A DNA stretch of 64,000 bases, from NCBI GenBank assembly GCA_031772625.1, contig CM062810.1, positions 870,995,650-871,059,649 of the forward strand, given 5' to 3'. The position numbers and the translations under genes are program-made. The notes under the pieces were generated by a model. That model ran no database searches and had not been told where the DNA came from. It saw only the letters and a list, made by a program, of their open reading frames with translations. This DNA comes from Pinus tabuliformis (Eukaryota > Streptophyta > Pinopsida > Pinales > Pinaceae). Positions 43,301-55,389 of the stretch are shown one piece after another. Position 1 is the first letter of the stretch, and every line of letters begins with the position of its first letter.

Positions 43301-46300
43301 CACTTCATTTGTGGGCTGAGGCATGCAATACAACAATATACTTGCAGAATAGAAGCTTGCATCGTATACTGGGGATGAAGACACCAGAGGAGGCTTTCTC
43401 CGGGAAGAGATAAGATGTGAGTCACTTCAAGATCTTTGGCTCATCAGTATTTTTCCATGTGACCAAAGAATCTTGGAAGAAGATAGAGCCAATAGCTGAG
43501 TTGGGGATACTTGTGAGGTACACTGATACACCCCACAACTATCGGGTGTTCTTGCCTACCAGTTAGAGGATAGTGGTATGCAGAGATCTGAAGTTCGATG
43601 AGTAGAAGGCCATGCAATTTTCCCTTGAGAGGAAACTCAAGTTGCATGCAAAGATGAAACTTTTGGTTCCTAAGGAGGAGGATCCTCAGACTGATGTGGA
43701 GCAACCGTAGGTAGAGGATCCAGGAGTGGAGACATCCACTCATGCGGAGTCCTCCAGAGATGGGCAAAAACGCTCAAGGGACGCTGACAGATTGATGATG
43801 GATGCAAGAGAGAATGTGGGACAGCCATCTTCTCAACATAGATAGAGGAGGTGACATAAGCGGTACAATGGTTACATGGCCCTGGTTGGGGAATGCATAG
43901 AGACCGAACCATCTTTCTTTGAGGAAGCAGTGTAGCAACTAGTCTGGGTTGATGCTATGGTGGAGGAGTATGACTCCATAGTTCGGAACAGTGTTTGGGA
44001 TGTTGTTCCAAGTCCGGAGGACAAGTCAGTGGTGAGTTCCTGATGGATTTACAAGTTAAAGCAAGAAGCTGATGGTAGTGTTGAGAAACATAAGGCAAGA
44101 TTTGTTACCCGTGGTTTCTCACAGGTCGAGGGGATTGACTATGATGAGACTCTTTCTCCTATAGCAAGGTACTCATCTATCATATCGATGTTGGCATTAT
44201 CAACATAGATGGGTTGGAAGATCCATCAGATGGATGTGAAGACTGTGTTCCTCAATGGCAAGATTGAGGAAGACTTGTACATAGAGTAGCCGGAAGGATT
44301 TGAGACCTTCAATCATGAGTTGGATGTGTGCCGACTTAAGAGAGCTTTGTACGGGCTGAAGCAAGCACCTCATGCTTGGTACACTAGGATCGACAGTTAT
44401 TTCACCAGGTTGGGCTTCACAAAGAGTGAAGTGGATGCGAACCTTTACCACATCATGGTAGAAGCTAAGCCATTGATCATTGTTCTTTATGTTGATGATT
44501 TGATATTGATAGGTGATGATCAGTTGATTAAGTCTAGCAAGGAGGACCTTGCAAGAGAGTTCGAGATGAAAGACATGGGTCTCATGCACTACTTTATAGG
44601 CATGGAAGTGTGGCAGAAGAATGGGGAAGTGTTTGTGTCTCAAGGCAAGTATGCCAATGAGATACTCATGAGATTCCACATGGATAAGTGCAAGCCCATG
44701 CAGACTCCTCTAGCAGGTAACTGGAGTAAGGAGGATGCTACTTCAAGTGAGATAGTAGCTGCTACTGTTTATCGGTAGCTTGTGTGTTCATTGATGTATT
44801 TAGTGAACACACGACTAGATTTATGCTTTGCGGTGAACCAACTGAGTCAAGCTATGGTTCGACCTACCAAGTTGTTTTGGAAGGTAGCGTAGAATGTGCT
44901 GAGATACCTCAGAGGCACATCTCAGTATGGATTATGGTATAGATGGACAGAGGGAGTGAAGCTTCATGGCTTCACAGATGCAGATTGGATAGGGAGTCGA
45001 TCAGATCAGAAGAGCACTTCAGGAGGAATTTTAGACCTTGGTTCAACTCTAGTTTCTTGGTACAGTAGGAAACAAAGGTTAGTTTCACTTACGTCAATAG
45101 AGGCTGAGTGGATGGATCCAACTATGATCTATTGCGATAATAAGAGTTGTATCAAACTCTCTAAGAATCTAGTATTTCATGACGGGTCCAAGCACATCGA
45201 TATTCAGTATCATCATCTTCGCGAATGTGTGGTGAAGAGGTGAATGTTGTTGTAGTATGTTTCGATCGAGGAGCAGGATGTAGATATTTTGACTAGGGTA
45301 TTTTCAAAATGAAAATTTGAGTTCCACAGAGACAGAATAGGGGTGACAGATAATCCCTTTCTTCTTGAGATGGAGTGTTGAAAATAGCAACAAGAAATGC
45401 TAAATATAGAAGTTTTAAAACAACATTGCTATAAATAGCATTTTGGGATACATTCTAATTTTAGTTAGTCCCTGAACTAAAATTGAGAATTAAAATTCGA
45501 ATTTGATCTTAGCAGCAGTTTGAAAAATAATTAATTAATTCGTTTTGAGTTAATTAGTTGGAGAAAATCAAACATGAAGTCTATGTGAAGAAATGCAATG
45601 GTTATCCCTTTGATTGAGGATGTTATCCCTTAATTAAGGAGATCAAGATGAGTTGTACTTTGTGTTGTAATTAGTTAGCTCAGTTAATTGAGTTAAGTCC
45701 AGTTAGATTAGTTCCAATAGTTTCTAGAACTGATTGTGATTTCAGTTAGTTAATGCATGCATGCATGTAACTAGTGTACTTCAGATAACTGAATATTCTC
45801 TCATAAATAACTCATGCATGTTAGTTCAGTCAGAGACCCAGTTGAGATCAGAGGATGGGATAGTGTACTATCAGTTGTAGGAATATTCCATTGAGGATAT
45901 CTCTTGAATGTAGAAGGAATTCATTCCTTGAGGATTGTGCAGTTATTTTTGAGTTGGGTGAGTTGCGTGAGAGGTGAATTCATATAGGTGGTAGCCAGAG
46001 GACCCAGGAGAAACTGCGCAAGTAAATAGGAGGCTTGGAGGACTGAAGGAAGGCATATGTTGTGTCTATTCAGTCTATGAGAAGTATTAAGAGCTGGATA
46101 GCTTGTGAGCTAAAGCTTTGTGTAATCCAGAGATATTTCCACTTGTATGATAATACAGAGATCGACGTTTTTAGCTAAGGCTTTGCCTAGAGTATTCTTC
46201 TGTGTTCATGTGTGATTGTTTCTTCTTCATCTGTTATATGTGTTCTATTTCATCTTGCTCAAAATCAATTAAGCTTCCACAATTTTGTTTGTAGAAGTAG

Positions 46301-46360
46301 ATCAAGTATTTTGCTTTATTATATTGCATTATCAGGTGATCTACAGTGAGAAATCCTAGA
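40335..46360 (+). mobile_element. Full-length Ty1/copia element, old and heavily mutated
   Basis: The 5' LTR is 40335-41347 (1013 bp, TGTTGAAAATAG...TTCTACA) and the 3' LTR 45376-46360 (ends CTAGA, final CA mutated). The primer-binding site TGGTATCGGAGCA starts at 41348 (initiator-Met type); a purine-rich tract (tgagatggag) precedes 45376. Flanks AATCA (40330-40334) and AATCC (46361-46365) are a likely 5-bp target duplication with one change. LTR starts and gag closely resemble copia elements 1 and 2 near 14-21 kb, so this is an autonomous-type relative of that deleted pair. LTRs differ by many substitutions and small indels, so it is older than the element at 27600. Confidence 0.92.
41407..45243 (+). 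pseudogene. Copia Gag-Pol remnant with many nonsense codons
   Basis: Order of pieces: gag (41407-about 42130); zinc knuckle at 42181-42222 reading FFHCHEVGHYALNC, first Cys changed to Phe; protease LDSGASFHMT (about 42349) preceded by a TAG; pre-integrase WQRRLGHLHHGALK; integrase (VIFIDDFSHRCL, NGVAERKNKT); reverse transcriptase with LKRALYGLKQAPHAW and YVDD (44488-44499); RNase H (TDADWIGSRSDQKSTSG). More than fifteen in-frame stops are present, most readable as CAG to TAG, CGA to TGA or TGG to TAG/TGA. A deletion near 45110 joins SIEAEW directly to DPTMIYCDN, removing part of RNase H. It cannot make a functional polymerase. Confidence 0.9.
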
Positions 46361-47199
46361 AATCCAACTTAAACTCTATCCATTAATTCCTCCAAGAAAA
46401 CTTTCCAGCAACTAATAGAAAAATGAATGTAAGAATAAGCCAACTGTCAACAACCATATAGGTAAGGCGGGTCTACCCTTCCCTAAGGGAAGGTGCCAAA
46501 TAGAATTGTGAGCTTTTTCCATTAATTCCAGCAACCTTGTTAGATCCTTTGGGGGTAGTGACTAATCCAAGAGTACCCCGAGTGACCAGGCCACTATCAC
46601 CTTATCATAAACGTGAAGATTGTAATTGAGACCAAAATGGATGTAGGAGTGCAGCATACTACATTAAGAGAGCCTCAGGTCACCAGGTCATTATGAACCT
46701 AATCGTCAATAGCCACATTGTAACTGATAAAGAACTATTGCACAAAATATTACATTTGTTGAACCCTAAGCTTTACCAACTCACACCCAAACAATAAATG
46801 GATATGGAAAAAAATTGAAATAACTAATTTGAGGATGTTCCAGTTTCAATTTTTCCTTGAAGCAATTTCCCCGACACTATTGGAAAAACTTCATATGTAA
46901 ACCAATCAAAATGTCCATATCCAAAAGACTAAAAGAATATGAAGATGTAGTGTGGGTTTATTGAAAAAACAACTATTTTCCTCAAACCTGCGCTTAAGGG
47001 TTGTAACAAATCATTCTCAAGTAGCCGACAAACAAGAAAAAATTCAATCAATCCACAAATGCACCAATAAAAAAAAATAATAATACACAGAGAAAGGAAT
47101 GGGCAAAAGGTTTTCAAAAAAGATAAGAAAAAAACCAATTTAAAAATAAATAAATAAAATAAAATAACCCCAAAAAGCAGTTTTCAGAGTGCATGAGAA
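46361..47199. other. Non-coding stretch
   Basis: No coding pattern. A short hairpin (ttccctaagggaa) lies near 46480. The next exon of the NRP-like fragment, expected on the minus strand here, was not found. Confidence 0.5.
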
Positions 47200-47309
47200 C
47201 TTACCCTCTCAAGCTCATCCTGGATTTCCTATAGCTTTTCAATGGAGAGAACAAGCTCACCATCTATGTGCTCTTCCTCTTCCCCTTTTGATCTCTTGGA
47301 CTTGTCCAT
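47200..47309 (-). pseudogene. First-exon fragment of a NAP1-related protein (SET/NRP)
   Basis: NRP proteins are nuclear histone chaperones of the SET/NAP family. The minus strand from an ATG at 47309-47307 reads MDKSKRSKGEEEEHIDGELV, then LSIEKL, stop, EIQDELER, followed by a splice donor (gagag|ggtaag). The acidic start and LSIEKLQEIQDELE are diagnostic of the family N-terminus; the Gln codon is now TAG. Only this exon is present. It directly follows, on the same strand and in the same frame upstream, a repeated copy of a beta-adaptin fragment, giving a chimeric arrangement. Confidence 0.75.
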
Positions 47310-47389
47310 CCTGCCCAGTCCTTCTGACCCAAAAGTCCTAAAAATCCAATAGAGTCGAAGGCACAGGTAGAGTGGTGGAGAGGGAATGG

Positions 47390-48290
47390 TCCTAGCATTC
47401 ATTATTACCTCTAGAAACATTGCACGCTCCATCATGCCATCCTCAATGAAGAAAACTTCCAAAGCTTAAAATTTAGATCCTAGCATTCATTATTACCTCC
47501 AAAAATGTTGCACGCTCCATCCTGCCATCCTTAGTGAAGAAAACTTCAAATGGAATATTATCATTAAAATACCAAACAAATTGTTGATTATTTTTACTTC
47601 CACCTACAAAAGAGCGTTTTCTAGTCCAGGAGATATGTTTTGAAATAATACCATTAGCAGCAATGTGTGTGCTGAGTTCCCAAGCTGCATTGGTAGCACC
47701 TAATTTACCAAGAACGAAACTTAGAAAAAAGACTCAAAATAGATATGCATCTACGTCTTATTGAACTAGCAATATTTACAGTGAATAGAACTAATATCTC
47801 AACTATTTTCACATTTTATGAATTGCACCTATAGAGGTGCAGACTCCAGCAGCTGGAAGACCGAAAGAGTTATTCTAAAACTTCAAGCTGTAAATTTTTT
47901 TACCATCGCACCATATAAGTTTCCCATTGATCTTAAGGACTTGAGCTACTGATGATGCAAGTAAAACAAGCAGTGGAGGCCCGCACAAATCATTAACCAA
48001 ATATCACAAGTTGCTTTAATCAGGTTGATGTTTATCATAGTAAATACAATTCACATCTAACAACAATAAAGCCAATTTTCTCCATTTGTTCTTTACAAAA
48101 TGAAATGGAATTGACTATCTAATACCCACCTAGAGCATACTGTTCACTAATCTCTAGGGACAAGTGCATTTCTTAAACCTATCAAATAACTAAGAAGATC
48201 TAACACAGGAGCTGGAGGTGGAGTTGTTGCTATTGGTACTGCGTTTGATTGAACATTGGGACCTTTGGCAGGTGAAACATTGATTTAAGT
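47390..48290 (-). pseudogene. Beta-adaptin (AP-1/AP-2 beta) C-terminal fragments
   Basis: Beta-adaptins are large subunits of clathrin adaptor complexes. Pieces on the minus strand, in gene order: about 48285-48170 (NAVPIATTPPPAPVLDLLSY: hinge with PAPxxDLLxxLIGL), about 47965-47820 (ASSVAQVLKINGKLIWCDGK, then NNSFGLPAAG: start of the ear domain, with a TAG between), and about 47625-47490 ([31 protein letters not shown]: platform subdomain). Introns remain between the pieces, so they were copied as DNA. A diverged second copy of [21 protein letters not shown] lies at about 47462-47398. N-terminal trunk exons are absent. Family assignment is firm from motif order. Confidence 0.75.
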
Positions 48291-49379
48291 CTCAATGGTT
48301 GATAATTCTTCATATGAAAGGTAACAATTTACTTGCAAGTTTGGAGGTAACAAGGTACAAGGTACATATGGAAAGACATATGGGAGGTAACCTGTACAAG
48401 CATAAAAAGGGCTTAGAAGAATATATGTGTGCTCTGACCTTTCAAAAACATCAAGGAAATACTTAATTTCAAAAATAAATTCTTTAATGAGCTCTATACT
48501 TATTAGTTACCACTTCAGATAGAAGTGTTGAGCATGACAACTGCAAAAAAAAACATATTATTATTAGACATATTGGAAGAAAACTCCTTGAACTAAGCAT
48601 TTAATATAATACTTATACTATAAAAACCTATACAAATGCAAACATCTCAAACAGTGATAGATGAACTTAAGCCCTTTCATTGAAATAACTTACCACTTCT
48701 CTGGTATCCATTTTAGAATACAAACTAAATCCAAAAAACTTAAAAGACTCGCCATTCTTGAACTTCTTTCGTTCTCATTCTCCAGCTCAAAATGGTGAGC
48801 CCCATGCTTGTGATCATAGGGCATAATAGAAATGGTAACCAACAATCCAGATGATGCCAACAGCTACAAATCCTTCTATGTTAAGTATATATTGTAGCTT
48901 TTCTAGAGGATATAGAGCTTGCACCATGCATAAGCATGATACAAATGACTTTATAACATCCAAAATATCTTTGTTAACTTTGAATAGTAGATTGTCATCA
49001 TTTGAGGTTTAGGAATCTTCTTGACCATACACAAGGCCATGAATATCTTCTATAGAGTGAAAAGCTTCCTACATATCATATGCCATCCATCATAAGAAAT
49101 AGTATAAGGAAAAAATATATTAAAGATTAAAAATTTAGCTCACAGATTCTACAGTAGGTTCATGAAATTTCATTCAACCCAAAGCTTCCTCTGCAATAGT
49201 GTATTCTCTAATAATTAATTCCTACAAGCTCAAACTATATCAACATTCCCATTTAGACAAATATAATCCTATCTCTAATTCAATGGATAAAATTTTAGAT
49301 TTCTAGCCCCCAGTCGATAATGATACCTTCTTAAAGGTATGCCAAAAATCTACTCAACATGACATTATAACTATTTACA
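48291..49379 (-). other. Stretch with one possible unidentified exon
   Basis: On the minus strand about 49040-48830 reads SNDDNLLFKVNKDILDVIKS and then MVQALYPLEKLQYILNIEGF, which looks like protein sequence by composition. I cannot name a family. The rest has no visible content. Confidence 0.25.
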
Positions 49380-49955
49380 TCATGGGCAATATGGATAAAC
49401 TCCCAACCAAAGATAAATGTGTTGTGCCTTTTTCCCAGAAGAATTTATTAGCATACCCTTTTTAGTTGAGAGAATATCCTTTGGATAGTGGGATACAATC
49501 TTTAGTTCTTGTGAAGGCATCCAAAAATCACCCTTTGATAATTGACTGCTAGCATCTTTACAACAGTTTTTGCTCATTAACTTGATATTTGTCTCAGGGG
49601 AGTTTTCCCTAAGGGTCTTTTGCACAACACTTTGCCTGAAGGTAAAAGTGTGTATACATTGTTGTATGTAATCTTGATCTTCCATATTATCAATACAAGA
49701 ACATATAGATCCACCAGTTGAATATGAAATAACTGCGAAATCAGACAACTCAAATTGTTCACATTTTGCGTTTTCATCGAAGTTTGTTGTTGTTGCATGT
49801 TCTTCATCAAAATTTGTCCATATTTGTCCATATTGTTGTATTTTCTTTTTCTACAGTACAACCTTCATCCACACTGCCCCGTGAATGATATTTATCCTCA
49901 TTCATTTCTTCAACCTTATCCTCATTTAAATCATACTTGACAATCATCATTCTAG
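49380..49955 (-). pseudogene. Unidentified exon-like sequence, partly duplicated at 53820-54086
   Basis: On the minus strand about 49950-49860 reads NEDKVEEMNEDKYHSRGSVD with TVEKENTT, and after a frameshift 49748-49380 reads LSDFAVISYSTGGSI, DYIQQCIHTFTFRQSVVQKT, SKGDFWMPSQELKIVSHYPK and STKKGMLINSSGKKAQHIYL. The length (over 120 codons open) and composition suggest real protein. I do not recognise it; a link to gelsolin/villin-like proteins crossed my mind but is unsupported. The acidic N-terminal part recurs at 54086-53960. Confidence 0.35.
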
Positions 49956-50905
49956 TAGAGAAGAACCTCTGGATATTATTGGTGAATAATTATAGTTAAT
50001 GGGTTCTCATGTAACAATTCCCAATACCAATGGAACAACATATAATTTGAATCACTCAAGTAATGAATCTCAATTTAACAATATTATAATATAAATAAAT
50101 TCTACCATAAAATGCACATCAAGAATGCTCTACCTTGTAGATTTCAGCACCCAAGTATTCTATGGATTTATGGGAATGAAGGGGAATTGGAAAGCCAATG
50201 ATCTCCTATAGTTATGTATGGCCTTTTCTAGTACCTATGGCCTCTTAGAAAACCAGTATCGAGCTCAAACTCACCCCAGCAAACGAAAATAATGCTTAGG
50301 GGAGAGGGAAATGACTTGAGGAAGTAGAAATCCAGCCAAGAATGCTTAATAACTCTCCAGGTAAGGAGAGAGAAATTCTTAACAGTTATAGAGAAACCAG
50401 AATAGCAACTCTTTGAGGAAATGCAATAACTCCAGAATCGTGGCAGTTGATCTCTAACTCAGCAAGAAAGTGGATGATGAGTAACTCAAAGGTGATGCAT
50501 TTCATAGAGCATCAATCAATAAAGAGTTTCTAAATGATGCTAAAAGAAATTCAATGGAGAATTATTTATTTCAGCCATGAGCACAAAGACAGGGAGCACA
50601 TATACTATAACTAAGGACTAAGAATGATGATAACTCATACACCATAAGTTTATTATATCTTAGAAACATATATTTGATGAGAGCCTAGCACATTGCCTTC
50701 AGTGTCAAAAGAGAGATGTCCATGTGCAAATTAACCCTTGCTCCATGTGAGACTATTGCAGCATAGCTGCTATGGGAAAATGAAGGAATTGGTCATGGCA
50801 GTTAAACATTGAATTGAGATAGTTTTAGTGTTGTCCAATTAGGGCTACTTCATCTTGTCATAGGAAAAGATTCAGGACATTTCAACATTACAAAGGCACC
50901 AATTG
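49798..50905. repeat. Segmental duplication, copy 1
   Basis: About 1.1 kb here matches 53937-55035 in the same orientation along its whole length, for example 'ggttctcatgtaacaattcc', 'gccaatgatctcctatagtt', 'tcagcaagaaagtggatgat' and 'tgcaaattaaccct(t/c)gctc'. The offset is about 4.1 kb. Divergence is moderate with few indels. Confidence 0.88.
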
Positions 50906-53900
50906 AGGCACAATCAATATTTGTTTAGTTAAGTCGAAGCTCATGGACAATGATATCCAGGTGTTTTAGGTGAATGTTGAGAAACCATGAGAAGATATTT
51001 CATGAAAATCATGATAAATAATCAACAAGTCTTTCAAACACTAGTGAACCATAAAATCAGAACCCTAGAAAATATACAACTTCCAGTACCAATGGAAACA
51101 TGACCCCTCACAGATAATTCAAACATGACCAACTGTCCAAATTATAGCCTATACTTAAGTAGAAATTTATATAGCTTACCTCTAATATTACTAGAGAGCA
51201 ATGGTTATCCCTTTGTACAAGCTAGTAAGATAATAGAGTTACATTCCAGTAATATCACTAGCCTTTTATGAATCATTACCCTGTAATCAATGAGAGTGAC
51301 TATGCTGATTCTAAGTGAATGCAATACACCTGTGCTAATCTAATGTGATTCATAATGCATAGTATAGTACTAATTAACTTCTCTCTCTGAATTTAGACTA
51401 AACCAATGTCAAACTCAATCAAAATGAATCAACAATGATGCGACGAATGCTGAGTATAGAGCTTCATCTAATGACTAGCAAATGACATTGAATTCAGGGG
51501 AAGCAGCTAAATCGTGCAAAAGATGTTAGGAACTAAATCTATGTGTATTAGAGCCTGGTGTTGAGCCAGATTTGTTCTTTAATTGTATGAAACATTTACT
51601 TGTTATGCATCAGTGGCATGTTCATACTCACAACAAGTTTGGAGGACATGAAAATTGCAGCCTTCTAACAGTTTGTTGGTTAAACTTTTCCTAGTTTTAG
51701 GGTTGGATTTAGAGTTTTTAGAGTAATGTTTCAACTTTTCACCATGGCCACACATCATGGTAAGAAAACTAGCATGTCTGTGATAAAGCTCCAATTTGCA
51801 GGAAACTAGGGTGCTAGCCACTGTCTCGAGCCCATCCAAGGCCTCTCAAGTCTAGATTAGGTGTCTAGAATAATCAGACCTTGTAAAAAATCTGTGTGCT
51901 CTTGTTGAACTACCTTCCATGCAATTGAGCCATTGCTTTAGCCATGATCTTGCATGACATCGAGGAAGGTAATGAGTTTCCAAGCTCCAATGGTGTGCCT
52001 CTAGCTACATTTAGCTGTCTCACCCATTCTTTTACAAAGAAAACATTTCTCATACCCATCCTTATTTTGCCTCATCATTCAGCTGTCTCACCCATTCTTT
52101 TACAAAGAAAACATTTCTCATACCCATCCTTATTTTTCCTCATCTTTTCAAAATGATGTCATATGATTTGAAAGATCACATCCATGCAGTGTAGTCATCT
52201 GCTTTTTTTTAATTTACCCCATTAAATCACTAGTATCATAGATATCAAAACTCGAGATACCGTAATAACAAAATTGTAAACCATAAGTAAAGCACAATAT
52301 CTAATATTTTAAAAGATTGAAAGGGTGAATCCACAACTACTATCCTGAGTTGCTTGCTTTTTTCAGCTTACATAAAGACTGTTTACCCCTTGATTGCCTC
52401 ACAACCATTTTGAACAAGTGTGGGGAAAAACCTATGTTGGAGGCCAAACTTTGCCCCAATCTTATCCATATACCTATCAGTAGGGCATTGAATATACTGG
52501 ACCTATGTAGCAGCCATTCCTTACCATCAGGAGAAACTCTATTCTCATAAAGGACTTTTTTTAGTTGAAGAAGATGAAATTAAGGTACAAAATCTTTGGC
52601 TGGACCTATGTACCAGCCATTCCTTACCATCAGGAGAAACTTTATGACATCAGGAGAAACTCTATTCCCATAAAGGGCTTTTTTTCAGTTGAAAAAGATG
52701 AAATTAAGGTATATAATCTTTGTTTTTTAGTATGGGATCCTTTTATTTCTTTCTTCTTGTAATCTCACATCTCACTTTGTATTCACTGTCTATTAATAAT
52801 TATTAAGGAATTCTATTTTCCTTACTCCAGTGCTTTTGTTTCCATAGAAATATTGACTAAAAGGTAGAAGAAAATCATAAAAGTACACATGAGATTCAGA
52901 ATACCTAACCTAATTGAAAGATATGTCTTTATTAAAACCATGTGTTGTACTAAATATACCTCTCTCTATAAGATTAGGTTGCATCTCTATATAATTTGGA
53001 TGGCATTCAAGTATGTTGCTTATGTTACCTCTATATATTTTATATAGTCTAGATGACATTCAAATGTTTTGCATGGTTTACTTTGTGCTCTAGCCATGAT
53101 TATCCATAATTATCTAGCTCTTGCCTTCCCCAGGACGGACTAACACTGCCTCCAACCCTTGTTTATTATTGCCGTGATTCCAAAATAAAGCACACCCATC
53201 TTCTATTCCTTATTTTCTATAATCACTATTAAGCCTATGAATTGTGTTTTGTGAAGTAATTTTATATGGCACTGACACCCATTTAGGAATAGTCATATCC
53301 ATCAACTATATTTTGTCATGAATACTATTGCTAATCATTATCTTCTATATCATCTATAAGCATCATGTTTAGTATTTTATATACGCATATATCATTATAG
53401 TAATACAAAATAAAGTTCATTCTAGTATTTGAACAACCTTCAATACTCACAAATGAGGACCCTTAGCTATTAGTGTCTACCACGTAATATAGAACTTTGG
53501 CTTGCAAGTCCATGTTTGATTGGACCAGATTCTGTTGAAAGTCATATATTCAAAGATTTGATGGACATAATTTCAAAGGATTTGGTACAGAGCCAAATGA
53601 GTTGTATTTACAAGTTTGGCTCTAAAACAAGTGTTGAATGAGGGTTGAAAATGATAGTTGTCTTTTGATTGGAAGATACAAGTCTAGTTAGACCAAATCT
53701 ATTGAAAAGAAAAGGTCACAAGCTTTTACATGGAATGCTTTCATAGGATTTGGTATAAATTTGAAGGAGTCATATCATGTATGAATTCAGAACTTTTGAT
53801 TGACAGATCCAATTCAAGCAGGATTGAATACATTGGAAAGTGGGGATTTTAATATTTTTGTTTGACATAAAAACTTCCTCTGACTATTAATAAAACTTAA

Positions 53901-53936
53901 TGACAGAGGTTTTATACAAAAAAGGGCAGCCTGTTC
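50906..53936. other. Intervening stretch with two small tandem duplications
   Basis: No gene is recognisable. A 67-bp unit starting 'agctgtctcacccattcttt' is repeated head to tail at about 52013-52079 and 52080-52146. A roughly 100-bp unit ('accatcaggagaaactctat ... gatgaaattaaggta') is repeated at about 52498-52600 and 52600-52715, with an extra partial copy between. Confidence 0.7.
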
Positions 53937-55158
53937 TTCATCAAAATTTGTCCATATTTGTCCATGACTCCATACTGTTGTATTTTCTTTTTCTACAGTA
54001 CAACCTTCATCCACACTACCCCCTGAATGAGATTTCTCCTCATTCATTTCTTCAACCTTATCCTCATTATACATCATACTAGACAATCATCATTCTAGTA
54101 TAGAACAACCTCTGGATATTATTGGTGAATAATTATAGTTAATGGGTTCTCATGTAACAATTCCCAATACCAATGGAACAACATATAATTTGAATCACTC
54201 AAGTAATGGATCTCAATTTAACAACATTATAATATAAATACATTCTACCATAAATACACATCAAGGATGCGCTGCCCTGTAGATTTCAGCACCCATGTAT
54301 TCGATGGATTTATGGGAATGAAGATAAATTGGAAAGCCAATGATCTCCTATAGTTATGTATGGCCTTGTCTAGTATCTGTGGCCTCTTAAACAACCAAGA
54401 TTGAGCTCAAAATCACCCCAGCAAATGAAACTAATGCTCAGGGAAGAGGGAAACAACTCCAGTAAGTAGAAATCCACCCAAGAAGGCTTAAGAACACTCC
54501 AGGTAAGGAGAGATAAATTCTTAAATGTCATATAGAAACCAAATTAGCAACTCCTTGAGGAAATGTAATAGCTCCAGAACTGTGGTAGTTGATCTCTATC
54601 TCAGCAAGAAAGTGGATGATAAGTAACCTAGAGCTGATGCATTTCATATGGCATCAATTAATAAAGAGTTTCTAAATGATGCTAATATAAATTCAGTGAG
54701 AATTATTTATTTCAGCCATGAACACAAAGACAATACATTTACTACAACTAAGGACTAAGAATGATGATAACTCATACACCATAATTTTATTATATCTTAG
54801 CAACATATATTAGATGAGAGCCTAGCACATTTCCTTCATTGTCAAAGGAGATATGTCCATGTGCAAATTAACCCTCGCTCCATGTGACACTATTGCAGCA
54901 TAGTTGCTATGGGAAAATGAAGGAATTGGTCATGGATGTTAAACACTGAATTGATCTAGTTTTAGTGTTGTCTAATTTGGGCTATTGCATCTTGTCATAG
55001 GCAAATATTGCAAGGCATTTCAACATTACAAAGGCACCACTATTGTAGCATAGCTACTATGGGAAAATGAAGGAATTAGTCATGGCAGTTAAACATTGAA
55101 TTGAGCTGGTTTCAGTGTTGTCCAATTAGGGATATTGCATCTTGTCATAGGCATCTAT
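53937..55158. repeat. Segmental duplication, copy 2, with an extra internal tandem
   Basis: This is the partner of 49798-50905. Its last part (about 54888-55012) is itself duplicated immediately downstream (about 55040-55158; 'actattg(c/t)agcatag(t/c)tgctatgggaaaatgaagg'). Confidence 0.85.
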
Positions 55159-55389
55159 AGATAAACAAAGGCTTCATTTCCATCTAGAGATGCCCAAACA
55201 AATGAATCTAGATAAATATAGCATCCTTCCTTCCATTTACACTATCATATACCCTCGATTCTTACTTTAGACAAATATACATTGAAATGCAGTCACCAAC
55301 ATCCATCAACTAGATTCAGATTGCTATAATGCTAATAACAAGGAATTGTTACAAATAGCTACCATGAATTCAGCATGCCAAACTTTACC
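55159..55389. other. Spacer between segmental duplication and Cpn60 pseudogene
   Basis: No coding or repeat signal is visible; probably intron of the chaperonin remnant. Confidence 0.4.

Noticed and set aside
42553-44679. Minus-strand open frames up to 159 codons
   Set aside because: They are antisense to integrase and reverse transcriptase of the copia element at 40335.
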